The position numbers and the translations under genes are program-made. Below are positions 18,540 to 26,458 of a stretch of 37,577 bases of DNA, piece after piece (position 1 is the stretch's first letter; each line of letters opens with the position of its first letter). The notes under the pieces were generated by a model. That model was not told the DNA's origin and did no database searches. It worked only from the letters and a program-made list of their open reading frames with translations. The stretch comes from Mycobacterium sp. (GTDB taxonomy: Bacteria; Actinomycetota; Actinomycetes; Mycobacteriales; Mycobacteriaceae): contig JAOPVI010000265.1 in assembly GCA_025966225.1 (NCBI GenBank), positions 1-37,577 of the forward strand, in the 5' to 3' direction.

Positions 18540-19137
18540 CGGCAGGTGCTACATCCGATTCCGTGGCGGGATCCGTCGGGGCAGCAGCCCCGTTCGCAGA
18601 CTCGTCGTCGGCGACCAGGATCAGCGAGATCTTGCCGCGGTTGTCGATGTCGGCGATCTCCACGCGGAGCTTGTCACTGACCTTCACCACGTCCTCGACC
18701 TTGGCGATGCGCTTGCCCTTGCCCAGCTTGCTGATGTGCACCAAGCCGTCACGGCCAGGCAGCAGCGACACGAATGCACCGAAATCGGTTGTCTTGACCA
18801 CGGTTCCGAGGAAACGCTCACCGATCTTGGGCAGCTGCGGGTTGGCAATCCCATTGATCATGTCGATCGCGGCCTGGGCTGCTTCACCGTTGCTAGCGCC
18901 GACGAAGACCGTGCCGTCGTCCTCGATCGAGATCGATGCACCGGTCTGCTCCGTGATCGAGTTGATCATCTTGCCCTTCGGCCCGATGACCTCGCCGATC
19001 TTGTCGATCGGCACCTTGATCGTGGTGATGCGCGGCGCGTACGGGCTCATCTCGTCGGGCTCGTCGATGGCCTCGGCCATGATGTCCAGGATGATCAGCC
19101 GGGCCGCCTTGGCCTGCGCCAGCGCGTCCGCGAGCAC
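18517..19137 (-). CDS. pnp: PNPase C-terminal part (KH and S1 domains) after the amber codon
   Basis: From a GTG at 19137, 54 nt past the TAG and in the same frame, the sequence encodes 206 residues: the end of the second PH core, a KH domain with the GxxG loop in [11 protein letters not shown], and an S1 domain with [18 protein letters not shown] and [11 protein letters not shown], then an acidic/Ala tail. The frame is intact and the RNA-binding motifs are kept, so selection on the protein is visible. No Shine-Dalgarno sequence precedes the GTG, so independent translation is doubtful and readthrough is the simpler route. pepR begins inside its last 23 nt. Confidence 0.55.
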   Translation of the reverse strand: MLADALAQAKAARLIILDIMAEAIDEPDEMSPYAPRITTIKVPIDKIGEVIGPKGKMINSITEQTGASISIEDDGTVFVGASNGEAAQAAIDMINGIANPQLPKIGERFLGTVVKTTDFGAFVSLLPGRDGLVHISKLGKGKRIAKVEDVVKVSDKLRVEIADIDNRGKISLILVADDESANGAAAPTDPATESDVAPADAATASS

Positions 19138-19191
19138 GTGCGACGGGATGCCGTCGAGCTTGGTGACGAGCTGCAGGGCGGTGACGAACTC

Positions 19192-19194
19192 CTA
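19192..19194 (-). other. in-frame TAG codon within pnp
   Basis: The minus strand reads GCA GGC ACC TAG GAG TTC GTC. The family has Lys at the TAG position. Context after the codon is G, and no hairpin or pseudoknot typical of programmed readthrough or of selenocysteine or pyrrolysine use was seen nearby. Confidence 0.85.
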
Positions 19195-20829
19195 GGTGCC
19201 TGCGCACTTGAAGTCCATGTCGCCGAACGAGTCCTCGGCGCCGAGGATGTCGGTCAGCGTCACGAAGCGGCGCTCGACGCCACCACCCTCAACTTCGATG
19301 TCATCGGAAACAAGCCCCATCGCAATGCCCGCCACCGGCGCCTTCAAAGGCACACCGGCGCTCAGCAGCGACAGCGTCGACGCACACACCGAGCCCATTG
19401 ACGTCGAACCGTTGGAGCTCAACGCCTCCGACACCTGGCGGATGGCGTAGGGGAATTCCTCGATGCTTGGCAGCACTGGCACCAGGGCCCGCTCAGCCAG
19501 GGCGCCGTGTCCGATCTCGCGGCGCTTCGGCGATCCGACGCGACCGGTCTCACCGGTCGAGAACGGCGGGAAGTTGTAGTGGTGCATGTAGCGCTTGGAG
19601 GTCTCGGGCCCGAGCGAGTCGATCTGCTGAGCCATCTTGACCATGTCCAACGTGGTGACGCCGAGGATCTGCGTCTCGCCGCGCTCGAACAGTGCGCTGC
19701 CGTGGGCGCGTGGCACCCAGTTGGTCTCCGCCTTGAGCTCGCGAATGTCGCGGATGCCGCGGCCGTCGATGCGGAAGTGGTCGGTCAGGATGCGCTGACG
19801 GACCAGCTTCTTGGTCAGCGCGCGGAACGCCCCACCGATCTCCTTCTCACGCCCGGCGTAAGTCTCGGCCAACCGATCGAGCACCTCGACCTTGAGCTCG
19901 TTGGTGCGATCGTCGCGCTCTTCCTTGCCTGCGATGGTGAGCGCCTTGGTCAGTTCATCGGTGGCCACTGCGGCCACGGAGTAGTAGACGTCGTCGCCGT
20001 AGTCCGGGAACACCGGATAGTCGGCGGTCTCCTTGGCGGCCGCGTCGGCCAGCTCCTGCTGTGCCTTGCACAGCACCGCGATGAACGGCTTTGCGGCCTC
20101 CAGCCCCTCGGCTACCACCGTCTCGGTCGGGGCGGTCGCGCCGCCTGCGATGAGCTCGATGACGTTCGCCGTGGCCTCGGCCTCGACCATCATGATCGCG
20201 ACGTCGGCATCGTCACCCGACCCGACCACGCGGCCCGCGACGACCATGTCGAACACGGCGTGCTCCAGCTGGTCGATCTTCGGGAAGGCCACCCACTGGC
20301 CTTCCTTGTTTTCAGGAGTGGAGATCAGTGCGACGCGCACGCCCCCGACGGGGCCGGAGAACGGCAGGCCGGCAAGTTGCGTGGACGCGGACGCGGCGTT
20401 GATGGCCACGGCGTCGTAGACGTCCTGCGGATTCAGGCTCAGCACCGTCACGACGACCTGGATCTCGTTGCGCAGCCCGGCGACGAACGACGGACGCAGC
20501 GGACGGTCGATCAGGCGGCAGGTCAGGATCGCGTCCGTGGACGGCCTGCCCTCGCGGCGGAAGAACGAGCCGGGGATGCGACCCGCGGCGTACATGCGCT
20601 CCTCGACGTCAACCGTCAGCGGGAAGAAGTCGAAGTGATCCTTGGGTTGCTTGCTGGCCGTGGTGGCCGATAGCAGCATGGTCTCGTCGTCCAGGTAGGC
20701 GACGGCCGAGCCGGCGGCCTGCTGCGCGAGCCGGCCGGTTTCGAAGCGGATGGTGCGGGTGCCGAAGCTCCCGTTGTCGATGACGGCAGTCGCCTCGAAG
20801 GCACCGTCTTCATTTCGTGTTGCAGCCAT
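19192..20829 (-). CDS. pnp: PNPase N-terminal part (two RNase PH cores), truncated by TAG
   Basis: This 545-residue product contains the first RNase PH-like core, the helical linker, and most of the second core. [20 protein letters not shown] lies in the first core; [37 protein letters not shown] and [12 protein letters not shown] lie in the second. It stops just after [10 protein letters not shown], so the catalytic Asp-Asp-Lys set is retained but the last strands and helices of the second core (about 40 residues) and the KH and S1 RNA-binding domains are lost. ATG 20829 is chosen, with GAGGA 12 nt upstream; a TTG at 20841 lies directly on that site. Confidence 0.8.
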   Translation of the reverse strand: MAATRNEDGAFEATAVIDNGSFGTRTIRFETGRLAQQAAGSAVAYLDDETMLLSATTASKQPKDHFDFFPLTVDVEERMYAAGRIPGSFFRREGRPSTDAILTCRLIDRPLRPSFVAGLRNEIQVVVTVLSLNPQDVYDAVAINAASASTQLAGLPFSGPVGGVRVALISTPENKEGQWVAFPKIDQLEHAVFDMVVAGRVVGSGDDADVAIMMVEAEATANVIELIAGGATAPTETVVAEGLEAAKPFIAVLCKAQQELADAAAKETADYPVFPDYGDDVYYSVAAVATDELTKALTIAGKEERDDRTNELKVEVLDRLAETYAGREKEIGGAFRALTKKLVRQRILTDHFRIDGRGIRDIRELKAETNWVPRAHGSALFERGETQILGVTTLDMVKMAQQIDSLGPETSKRYMHHYNFPPFSTGETGRVGSPKRREIGHGALAERALVPVLPSIEEFPYAIRQVSEALSSNGSTSMGSVCASTLSLLSAGVPLKAPVAGIAMGLVSDDIEVEGGGVERRFVTLTDILGAEDSFGDMDFKCAGT

Positions 20830-21110
20830 GACGTACGTCAATCCTCTTTGTTCTCGTGTTCAACTGTCTTTCGTCGTCACACGCGAAACCGGGGAAACTT
20901 GACGGCCATCGATCGAAGCGGCCGGACCTCTGTAGTCTCCGACCGCCACTACCGAAGACCGCCCATTCGAAGACGGGTCTCGAGGTGACGCTCTGGGACG
21001 GTGCACGCGGATTGCGCGGACCGCACCGGATGTTCGAGCCGTTTAACCGGCTCAGAACAGATTCACTGTACATGGAAGCGCGCATCGGCCCTCCCAGAGA
21101 CCTGCCCGAT

Positions 21111-21605
21111 CTAGGACACCGCATCGACGCACACCGTGAACTGGCGTTCGTCGTACGGATAGCCGATGCCGCTGATGCACAGGTCGGGATTGGCCACGTT
21201 GTGCAGTATCTGCGTGGCCTTCTGCCGGTTGGATGCCGAGGTGTCGGTGCAGTCCACCCGGACGGGGTCGCGGGCGTGGTCGGGATCGACGCTCATGCAG
21301 CCGCCGATCACCCAGTCGACGTCCATGCACACCGTCGTGCCGGGGCGACCGAACGTGCGCGTCGAGTAGGACGAATCGACGTCCGCGGGGCACTGATCGG
21401 TGTTCTCGACGGTGCTGACGACCTTGAAGTTCGACTCGGGGCTGCCGCATACGGCCTTGGCGGCGTCCGGGCGATCGACTGGGCCGCCGACCTTGACACA
21501 ATCCCCAACCTGCAGGTCCGCGGCGGCGGCAGACGAGCAGCCAGTCGAACCGGCAAACGCCAGAGCCACGGTCGAGATGACCGCGACCGCGGACGGCTTG
21601 CTCAC
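21111..21605 (-). CDS. lppU: lipoprotein LppU
   Basis: This 164-residue lipoprotein matches Rv2784c in position. The signal peptide ends in FAGSTGC, with the lipidated Cys at residue 23. The mature part starts LQVGDCVKVGG and has about eight further Cys (AKAVC, TDQC, TTVCMDV, IGGC, VDC, PDLC, TVCVD), suggesting several disulfides in the cell envelope. The start is a GTG at 21605, 10 nt after the rpsO stop, so it is probably in the rpsO transcript. Function unknown. Confidence 0.88.
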   Translation of the reverse strand: MSKPSAVAVISTVALAFAGSTGCSSAAAADLQVGDCVKVGGPVDRPDAAKAVCGSPESNFKVVSTVENTDQCPADVDSSYSTRTFGRPGTTVCMDVDWVIGGCMSVDPDHARDPVRVDCTDTSASNRQKATQILHNVANPDLCISGIGYPYDERQFTVCVDAVS

Positions 21606-21615
21606 CCAGCCTGCG

Positions 21616-21885
21616 TCAGCGGCGCAGGCCGAGCCGGCCGATGAGCGTGCGGTAGCGCTCCACGTCGACCTTCTCGATGTACTTCAGCAGGCGCTTGCGG
21701 CGCCCGACGAGGAGCAGCAGTCCACGACGCGAGTGGTGATCGTGCCGGTGCACCTTGAGGTGCTCCGTCAGATCGGAGATGCGCTTGGAAAGCATCGCGA
21801 TCTGAGCCTCGGGAGACCCGGTATCGCTGTCGTGAAGGCCGTACTGGCCGAGGATTTCCTTCTTCTGTTCGGTGGTAAGCGCCAC
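21616..21885 (-). CDS. rpsO: 30S ribosomal protein S15
   Basis: This 89-residue protein S15 of the small ribosomal subunit binds the central domain of 16S rRNA and helps bridge the subunits. Recognisable blocks are [35 protein letters not shown] and the tail [12 protein letters not shown]. Length is the bacterial standard. A GTG start at 21885 is preceded by GGAG. It lies between ribF and lppU-pnp, the common rpsO-pnp neighbourhood. Confidence 0.98.
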   Translation of the reverse strand: MALTTEQKKEILGQYGLHDSDTGSPEAQIAMLSKRISDLTEHLKVHRHDHHSRRGLLLLVGRRKRLLKYIEKVDVERYRTLIGRLGLRR

Positions 21886-22012
21886 GAAACAACTCCATCA
21901 ATAGGTCCGCGAGGATGAGCTGGGCACGGCCGCCGCGAACTGCAGCACGGGCCTGGTCGCAGAAGAGCTTAACAGCGCACCGCCGCGAGCCGCGAATCCC
22001 GCGTCAGGCGCA

Positions 22013-22042
22013 GAAAGACTTCAGTGCGAAAGACTTTAGTGC
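22013..22042. repeat. 15-bp tandem duplication over the ribF stop codon
   Basis: GAAAGACTTCAGTGC (22013-22027) is followed at once by GAAAGACTTTAGTGC (22028-22042), one mismatch, and a partial third copy GCAGAAAGAATCGTGC. The ribF TAA (22036-22038) is inside the second unit, and the first unit carries a TGA at the matching place. This is a short slippage-type repeat in the ribF-rpsO spacer. Confidence 0.7.
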
Positions 22043-23010
22043 GCAGAAAGAATCGTGCGGGCCTTGGCGGTGTCCTTGTCCATCGCCACGACGAGGTCGT
22101 CGACGGAATCGAACTTCTCCTGGCCGCGGATCCGGGCAACGAAGTCGACTGCGACGTGCTGGCCGTAGAGGTCGGCGTCGGTGTCGAGGACGAACGCCTC
22201 GACCGTGCGGGTGCGACCGGAGAACGTCGGGTTGGTGCCGACTGACACCGCGGCCTGATAGCGCTCACCAGGGATGACGGTACCCACCACCGGTCCGTGG
22301 CCCAACACCGTGAACCAGGCGGCGTACACGCCGTCTGCGGGGATCGCGGAGAACATCGGGGGCGCCACGTTGGCGGTGGGGAAGCCCAACCCCTTGCCAC
22401 GTCCGTCGCCACGAACCACGACGCCCTCGACGCGATGCGGGCGGCCAAGCGCTTCGGTGGCCGCCACCACGTCGCCGGCGTCGACGCAGGACCGGATGTA
22501 GGTCGACGAGAAGGTGACGGTCTCGTCGCGGTGATGCTCAGCGACAAGCGACATGCTCTCGACGGCGAAGCCGAAGCGTTCCCCGGCCTTGCGCAGCATG
22601 GCGACGTTGCCCGCGGCCTTCTTGCCGAACGTGAAGTTCTCCCCCACGACCACCTCGACGACGTGCAGTCGTTCGACCAGCAGTTCGTGGATGTATCGAT
22701 CGGGGGTCAGCTTCATGAAGTCCGAGGTGAAGGGCACGACCAGGAAGACGTCGACGCCCATCTCCTCGACCAACTCGGCGCGCCGCGTCAGCGTGGTCAG
22801 CTGTGCGGGATGGCTACCGGGGAAGACGACTTCCATGGGATGGGGGTCGAACGTCATCAGGACCGTCGGGACGCCGCGTGATCGTCCCGCCTTGACGGCG
22901 TGGTTGATCAACTCGGCGTGTCCACGGTGCACCCCGTCGAACACGCCGATGGTAACGACGCATCTGCCCCAGTCCGTGGGGATCTCATCCTGACCCCGCC
23001 AGCGCTGCAC
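22036..23010 (-). CDS. ribF: bifunctional riboflavin kinase / FAD synthetase
   Basis: This 324-residue two-domain enzyme makes FMN from riboflavin and then FAD. The N-terminal nucleotidyltransferase domain has TIGVFDGVHRGHAELI (HxGH-like site), LMTFDPHPMEV, GENFTFGKKAAGN and SSTYIRSCVDAGDV. The C-terminal riboflavin kinase domain has GDGRGKGLGFPTANV and SVGTNPTFSG. Length fits Rv2786c. The start is a GTG at 23010, with TAGGCT 7 nt upstream, so the mRNA may be nearly leaderless. It is divergent from mntR and first in the ribF-rpsO-lppU-pnp direction. Confidence 0.97.
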   Translation of the reverse strand: MQRWRGQDEIPTDWGRCVVTIGVFDGVHRGHAELINHAVKAGRSRGVPTVLMTFDPHPMEVVFPGSHPAQLTTLTRRAELVEEMGVDVFLVVPFTSDFMKLTPDRYIHELLVERLHVVEVVVGENFTFGKKAAGNVAMLRKAGERFGFAVESMSLVAEHHRDETVTFSSTYIRSCVDAGDVVAATEALGRPHRVEGVVVRGDGRGKGLGFPTANVAPPMFSAIPADGVYAAWFTVLGHGPVVGTVIPGERYQAAVSVGTNPTFSGRTRTVEAFVLDTDADLYGQHVAVDFVARIRGQEKFDSVDDLVVAMDKDTAKARTILSAH

Positions 23011-23091
23011 GACCGCAAGCCTACGACGCGACAGTCGCCACGGCGGCGCGAGATCCCCAGATGGGGTAATGATTGCCTAAACTTGGCGAGT
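23011..23091. promoter_or_regulatory. ribF/mntR divergent promoter region
   Basis: On the minus strand TAGGCT (23018-23023) lies 7 nt from the ribF GTG. On the plus strand TAAACT (23078-23083) lies 8 nt from the mntR GTG, with no ribosome site, so both mRNAs may be nearly leaderless. The -10 of mntR is embedded in GCCTAAACTTGGC (23076-23087 region), with inverted GCC/GGC ends that might be an autoregulatory metal-regulator site. Confidence 0.4.
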
Positions 23092-23808
23092 GTGAGTCCT
23101 GACGGTAACCAGAACGACCTTTCGACGGTGGCCCAGGACTATCTGAAGGTGATCTGGACCGCCCAGGAATGGTCGCTCGAAAAGGTCAGCACCAAGATGC
23201 TGGCCGAGCGCATCGGGGTGTCCGCCAGCACCGCATCGGAGTCGATCCGCAAGCTCGCGGATCAGGGTCTGGTCGACCACGAGAAGTACGGCGCGGTCAC
23301 GCTCACCGACGCGGGTCGCAGCGCCGCGCTGGCCATGGTCCGCAGGCATCGCCTGATGGAGACCTTCCTGGTGCGCGAACTCGGGTACAGCTGGGACGAG
23401 GTACACGACGAGGCCGAGGTGCTCGAACACGCGGTGTCCGACCGGATGCTCGACCGCATCGACGCCAAGCTGGGCTTCCCCACCCGCGATCCACATGGCG
23501 ATCCGATCCCAGCCGCGGACGGACGGGTGCCGACTCCTGACGCGCGGCAACTCTCGGTGTGCCGAGACGGCGACACCGGGACCGTGGCACGCATCTCCGA
23601 CTCCGACCCGGAGATGCTGCGGTATTTCGACAGTGTGGGCATCAGCCTGGATTCGCGGCTGAAGGTGCTCGCCCGCCGCGACTTCGCGGGCATGATCTCC
23701 GTGGCCATAGAAAGCCCAGCAAATCCGGCGGCGTCCGGTGGTGACGTCAACACGACCACGGTGGACCTGGGAAGCCCTGCGGCACAAGCGATCTGGGTCG
23801 TCGCCTAA
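23092..23808 (+). CDS. mntR: DtxR/MntR-family manganese-dependent repressor
   Basis: This 238-residue metalloregulator equals Rv2788 (SirR/MntR). The winged helix includes VAQDYLKVIWTAQEWS and LAERIGVSASTASESIRKL. The dimer and metal domain has VRRHRLMETFLVRELGYSW and VHDEAEVLEHAVSDRM, and a C-terminal SH3/FeoA-like domain follows (GTVARISDSDPEMLRYF). In the metal site Glu stands where iron-sensing DtxR/IdeR has Cys (DEAE against DEAC), which fits Mn sensing. The GTG at 23092 is chosen from the family N-terminus; the longer upstream frame overlaps ribF. MntR represses Mn importers elsewhere in the genome. Confidence 0.9.
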   Translation: MSPDGNQNDLSTVAQDYLKVIWTAQEWSLEKVSTKMLAERIGVSASTASESIRKLADQGLVDHEKYGAVTLTDAGRSAALAMVRRHRLMETFLVRELGYSWDEVHDEAEVLEHAVSDRMLDRIDAKLGFPTRDPHGDPIPAADGRVPTPDARQLSVCRDGDTGTVARISDSDPEMLRYFDSVGISLDSRLKVLARRDFAGMISVAIESPANPAASGGDVNTTTVDLGSPAAQAIWVVA

Positions 23809-24063
23809 TCGCTGCGACCAGGTCGGCCGCTGAACAAGTTCGCGACGCGCATCACTTTCTGGCTACGAATTAGTTGACCGTCCGCGACGCGGCGACGCTG
23901 GAGCGCCTCGGCAGCGAGACTGACCACAGCCCTCGTCGACGTGCAGCGACATCAGCGGGACATCGCGCGGCTCGGCGACGACGTCTGGACAATCTTTCTG
24001 GCTTCCGGCTACTGAATCCGAACGGGCGCTTGGCGAGGTGTAGCTACGCCGCGTCACCCGCGA
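23809..24063. other. gene-free stretch with a possible coding remnant
   Basis: No complete gene is visible. In the plus frame that ends at the TGA 24013-24015, the last codons read ALVDVQRHQRDIARLGDDV then WTIFLASGY, which looks protein-like, but the frame opens only after a stop at 23875 and has no good start or ribosome site. It may be the 3' end of a lost gene or chance. Nothing else was seen here. Confidence 0.3.
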
Positions 24064-24110
24064 CCCCAGAGTTCGGGGGCGCCGCTATGGACGGCGCCCC
24101 CGAACAGGGG
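24064..24110. terminator. strong bidirectional hairpin terminator
   Basis: A perfect 14-bp inverted repeat, GTTCGGGGGCGCCG (24071-24084) and CGGCGCCCCCGAAC (24092-24105), encloses the 7-nt loop CTATGGA. CCCC (24064-24067) and GGGG (24107-24110) can extend the stem past a small internal loop. There is no T-run, as is common for mycobacterial hairpin terminators. It sits between the convergent mntR and TetR genes and can stop both. Confidence 0.75.
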
Positions 24111-24169
24111 TGGCACCTCCCCAAAGCCACGTGGTTAACATACCTTCAGGATTGAATCTAAGCAACGCG

Positions 24170-24832
24170 TCAGCTGTTCAGCGCCCGTTCGATGTCGCTC
24201 CGCAGCCGGGCGCGCGCCCGTTCCCAGCGTCGCCGTAACCGGTCGTCGTCGCCGTCTGCGAAGCTAGAAATCCGCAGCCCGCGGATCGCGTCCATGGCCG
24301 TGTAGGTCGCATGGCGCAGGTCCCGTCTGGCACTCTCGTCCGGCATGAACTGCGCGACGGCGGCAAACACGCCTGCGTTGACCACGGGCTCCACTCGCTC
24401 GATCTGAGCGGCCAGCACTCTGTCGGTCCGGGATGCGATCCACAGTTCGATGGTTGCGACGAATAACGGTCCCTCGTGGAGGGACCACAGAAAGTCCAAG
24501 ATCGCGTTCGCAGTATCTGGGTTCTGGTCGATCAACCCGAGGTCTTTGATCGCCTTCCTGGCCCGCTGATGCGCTAGATGCTCGATCGCCGCGACGACCA
24601 GATCTTCCTTCGACCGGAAGTGATGAATCTGAGCGCCTCGGGTGACGCCTGCCATTTCGGCGACGCGCAACGTGGTGGTGCCTGCGTATCCGTAGGCCGC
24701 CAGGCAATCGACAGTGGCGTCGAGCAGACGTTGCCGCATCGCGGCGGTGCGTTCGGCTTGTGTTCGCCGCACGCCGCGCGCGTCGAGATTGTCAGGGTCA
24801 CTGACTGCGCTTCCGTTGCCTGGCTGGGTCAT
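24170..24832 (-). CDS. TetR-family transcriptional regulator
   Basis: This 220-residue regulator has the TetR helix-turn-helix at about residues 28-75 (RTAAMRQRLLDATVDCLAAY, then LRVAEMAGVTRGAQIHHF and RSKEDLVVAAIEHLA). The C-terminal domain is helical, with LFVATIELWIASRTD. A Gln in the recognition helix (RGAQIHHF) is shared with a subgroup of actinobacterial TetR proteins whose ligands are mostly unknown. It lies 79 nt downstream of truB with its own TAGGCT promoter element, so it is probably independent. There is no obvious target gene beside it. Confidence 0.88.
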   Translation of the reverse strand: MTQPGNGSAVSDPDNLDARGVRRTQAERTAAMRQRLLDATVDCLAAYGYAGTTTLRVAEMAGVTRGAQIHHFRSKEDLVVAAIEHLAHQRARKAIKDLGLIDQNPDTANAILDFLWSLHEGPLFVATIELWIASRTDRVLAAQIERVEPVVNAGVFAAVAQFMPDESARRDLRHATYTAMDAIRGLRISSFADGDDDRLRRRWERARARLRSDIERALNS

Positions 24833-24840
24833 CCCAACCG

Positions 24841-24846
24841 AGCCTA
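24841..24846 (-). promoter_or_regulatory. -10 element of TetR gene promoter
   Basis: TAGGCT on the minus strand ends 8 nt before the ATG at 24832. The predicted transcript has a leader of about 2 nt and no ribosome site. Confidence 0.4.
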
Positions 24847-24911
24847 CCGCCCAAGCGGCATGCGATTCCCCGGCTCACCGGGAATTTGCTAGGCCACCGA
24901 ATGGGCCGGAG

Positions 24912-25799
24912 TCACAACGTCGCGGGCCGTAGCACCGTGACCGAGCGCGTGCGGGGTCCGTCGTCGCTGAGCAGCGCAATCACCAGCCCATCGGGCCCCG
25001 TGGCCGCGTACACCCCGCTGATGCCCGCCGATCGCAGGGTCCGGCCGTGGCGCGCCCCCTCGGCTTCCTCGGCCGACAGGTCGCGCCGGGGAAACCCCAG
25101 CAAGCAGGCCTCGTCGAGCGAGTAGCTCAGCTGGGGTGTTTCGGCTAGCTCGTCGAGCGTGCGCGCCTCGTCAAGCCCGAAACTGCCGACCCTGGTGCGC
25201 CGCAACGTCGTCAGATGGCCACCAACGCCGAGCGCGCCGCCAACGTCACGTGCCAGCGCCCGGATGTAGGTGCCCGAAGAGCAGTCCACCTCTACGTCGA
25301 CGTCGACGAACGGACCGTCGCGCCGGACCGCGCCAACCTCGAAGCGTGCGATGCGCACCCGGCGTGAGGCGAGCTTGAACGGCTTGCCCTCCCTGGCGAG
25401 TTTGTAGGCGCGCTGGCCGTCAACCTTGATCGCGCTGACGGCTGACGGAACCTGATCGATGTCACCGCGCAGCGCGGCCACTGCCGACTCGAGCTCGGAA
25501 GCGGACACATGATCGGCCGGAATCGACTGCAGGACTTCACCTTCTGCATCTTCGGTCGAGGTGGTCAGACCAAGCCGAATGGTGCCCGCATACGATTTGT
25601 CGGTCGCGATCAGCAGCCCGAGCAGCTTGGTGGCGCGCTCTATCCCGATGACCAGCACCCCGGTCGCCATGGGGTCCAGCGTGCCAGCGTGCCCCACCTT
25701 CCTGGTGCCGAAGATGCGCCTGCAGCGGGCGACCACGTCGTGACTCGTCATGCCGGGAGACTTGTCAACGATGACGAGGCCCGGCTCGACGGCGCTCAC
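24912..25799 (-). CDS. truB: tRNA pseudouridine-55 synthase TruB
   Basis: This 295-residue enzyme isomerises U55 to pseudouridine in the T-loop of tRNAs. The N-terminal [17 protein letters not shown] and the catalytic block [19 protein letters not shown] with the active Asp are clear; [18 protein letters not shown] and [15 protein letters not shown] complete the core. The C-terminus has a short PUA-like actinobacterial extension. Its GTG start overlaps the pptT stop as GTGA. The gene matches Rv2793c. Confidence 0.97.
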   Translation of the reverse strand: MSAVEPGLVIVDKSPGMTSHDVVARCRRIFGTRKVGHAGTLDPMATGVLVIGIERATKLLGLLIATDKSYAGTIRLGLTTSTEDAEGEVLQSIPADHVSASELESAVAALRGDIDQVPSAVSAIKVDGQRAYKLAREGKPFKLASRRVRIARFEVGAVRRDGPFVDVDVEVDCSSGTYIRALARDVGGALGVGGHLTTLRRTRVGSFGLDEARTLDELAETPQLSYSLDEACLLGFPRRDLSAEEAEGARHGRTLRSAGISGVYAATGPDGLVIALLSDDGPRTRSVTVLRPATL

Positions 25800-26458
25800 A
25801 ACACGATCGCCGTCAGCGCCAGCCCGGCCCGCACCGTCCAGCGGCCCGACAGCGCGCTCAGCGGGGCACCCGACTCGGCGGCAGGATCGATCAAAATCCT
25901 CGATTCGAAGGTCCCGGTGTCACCGGAGCCGTCGACCGTGAACGTTATCTGCGCATCCTCGAACCCGAGCCAACGATGGGTCAACGGGAACCACGCCTTG
26001 TACGTTGCCTCCTTGGCGCAGAACAGGATTCGGTCCCAGTGCAGGCCCGCCGGCAATGCGCCCAGTTCGGCGCGCTCGCCGGGCAGGCTGATGGCGTCCA
26101 GCACCCCCTTGGGCAGCACGTCGTGGGGTTCTGCGTCGATGCCGACCGTACGGACGTCGCTGCGCCTGGCCACGACGGCGCCACGGAAGCCCTCACAGTG
26201 GGTCAGGCTGCCCACGACACCGTCGGGCCAGCAGGGTTCGCCCTTGTCCCCCTTGAGAATCGGGACTGGCGGCAGCCCGAGCTCTCCGAGTGCCTGGCGT
26301 GCGCAATACCGCACGGTGACGAACTCATTGCGGCGCTTGGCCACCGACCTGGCGATCAGCGGCTCCTCCTCGGGCAGCGGCACGAGTTCGGGCGGGTCCG
26401 CATAGAGCTCGACGGCAGCGACGGGTTCGCTCACCACACCACGCAACAGCGACGTCAT
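25796..26458 (-). CDS. pptT: 4'-phosphopantetheinyl transferase PptT
   Basis: This 220-residue Sfp-type enzyme transfers 4'-phosphopantetheine from CoA to carrier proteins of polyketide, mycolate and siderophore assembly; it is essential in M. tuberculosis (Rv2794c). Visible motifs are [41 protein letters not shown] with the Mg-binding Asp/Glu, and [15 protein letters not shown] (K-E-A-x-Y-K). The ATG at 26458 overlaps the pptH stop by 4 nt; the longer open frame upstream lies over pptH and is rejected. It also overlaps truB by 4 nt, so the three genes are coupled. Confidence 0.96.
   Translation of the reverse strand: MTSLLRGVVSEPVAAVELYADPPELVPLPEEEPLIARSVAKRRNEFVTVRYCARQALGELGLPPVPILKGDKGEPCWPDGVVGSLTHCEGFRGAVVARRSDVRTVGIDAEPHDVLPKGVLDAISLPGERAELGALPAGLHWDRILFCAKEATYKAWFPLTHRWLGFEDAQITFTVDGSGDTGTFESRILIDPAAESGAPLSALSGRWTVRAGLALTAIVL

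Larger units (their letters stand above)
18517..20829 (-). pseudogene. pnp: polyribonucleotide nucleotidyltransferase gene with in-frame amber codon
   Basis: The complete pnp (gpsI, Rv2783c) reading frame is present from ATG 20829 to the stop at 18517, 771 codons including the stop, with no frameshift, but codon 546 is TAG (19192-19194). The usual sequence here is CAGTKDFVTALQLDTKLDG, so the stop replaces a Lys codon (AAG to TAG is one change). As read, the gene yields two polypeptides, listed separately. PNPase degrades RNA by phosphorolysis and is regarded as essential in mycobacteria, so a sequencing error, readthrough, or a functional split are all possible. Gene order lppU-pnp-pepR is intact. 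I label the gene interrupted rather than dead. Confidence 0.75.

Noticed and set aside
19100..19200. Programmed frameshift or selenocysteine/pyrrolysine decoding to explain the pnp stop
   Set aside because: There is no frame change, the codon is TAG not TGA, no recoding structure is visible, and pyrrolysine use is not expected in mycobacteria.
21036..21053. GAGCCG/CGGCTC hairpin in the lppU-pnp gap as a terminator
   Set aside because: Only 6 bp of stem, no T-run, and lppU-pnp may be co-transcribed; the rest of the 281-nt gap shows nothing clear.
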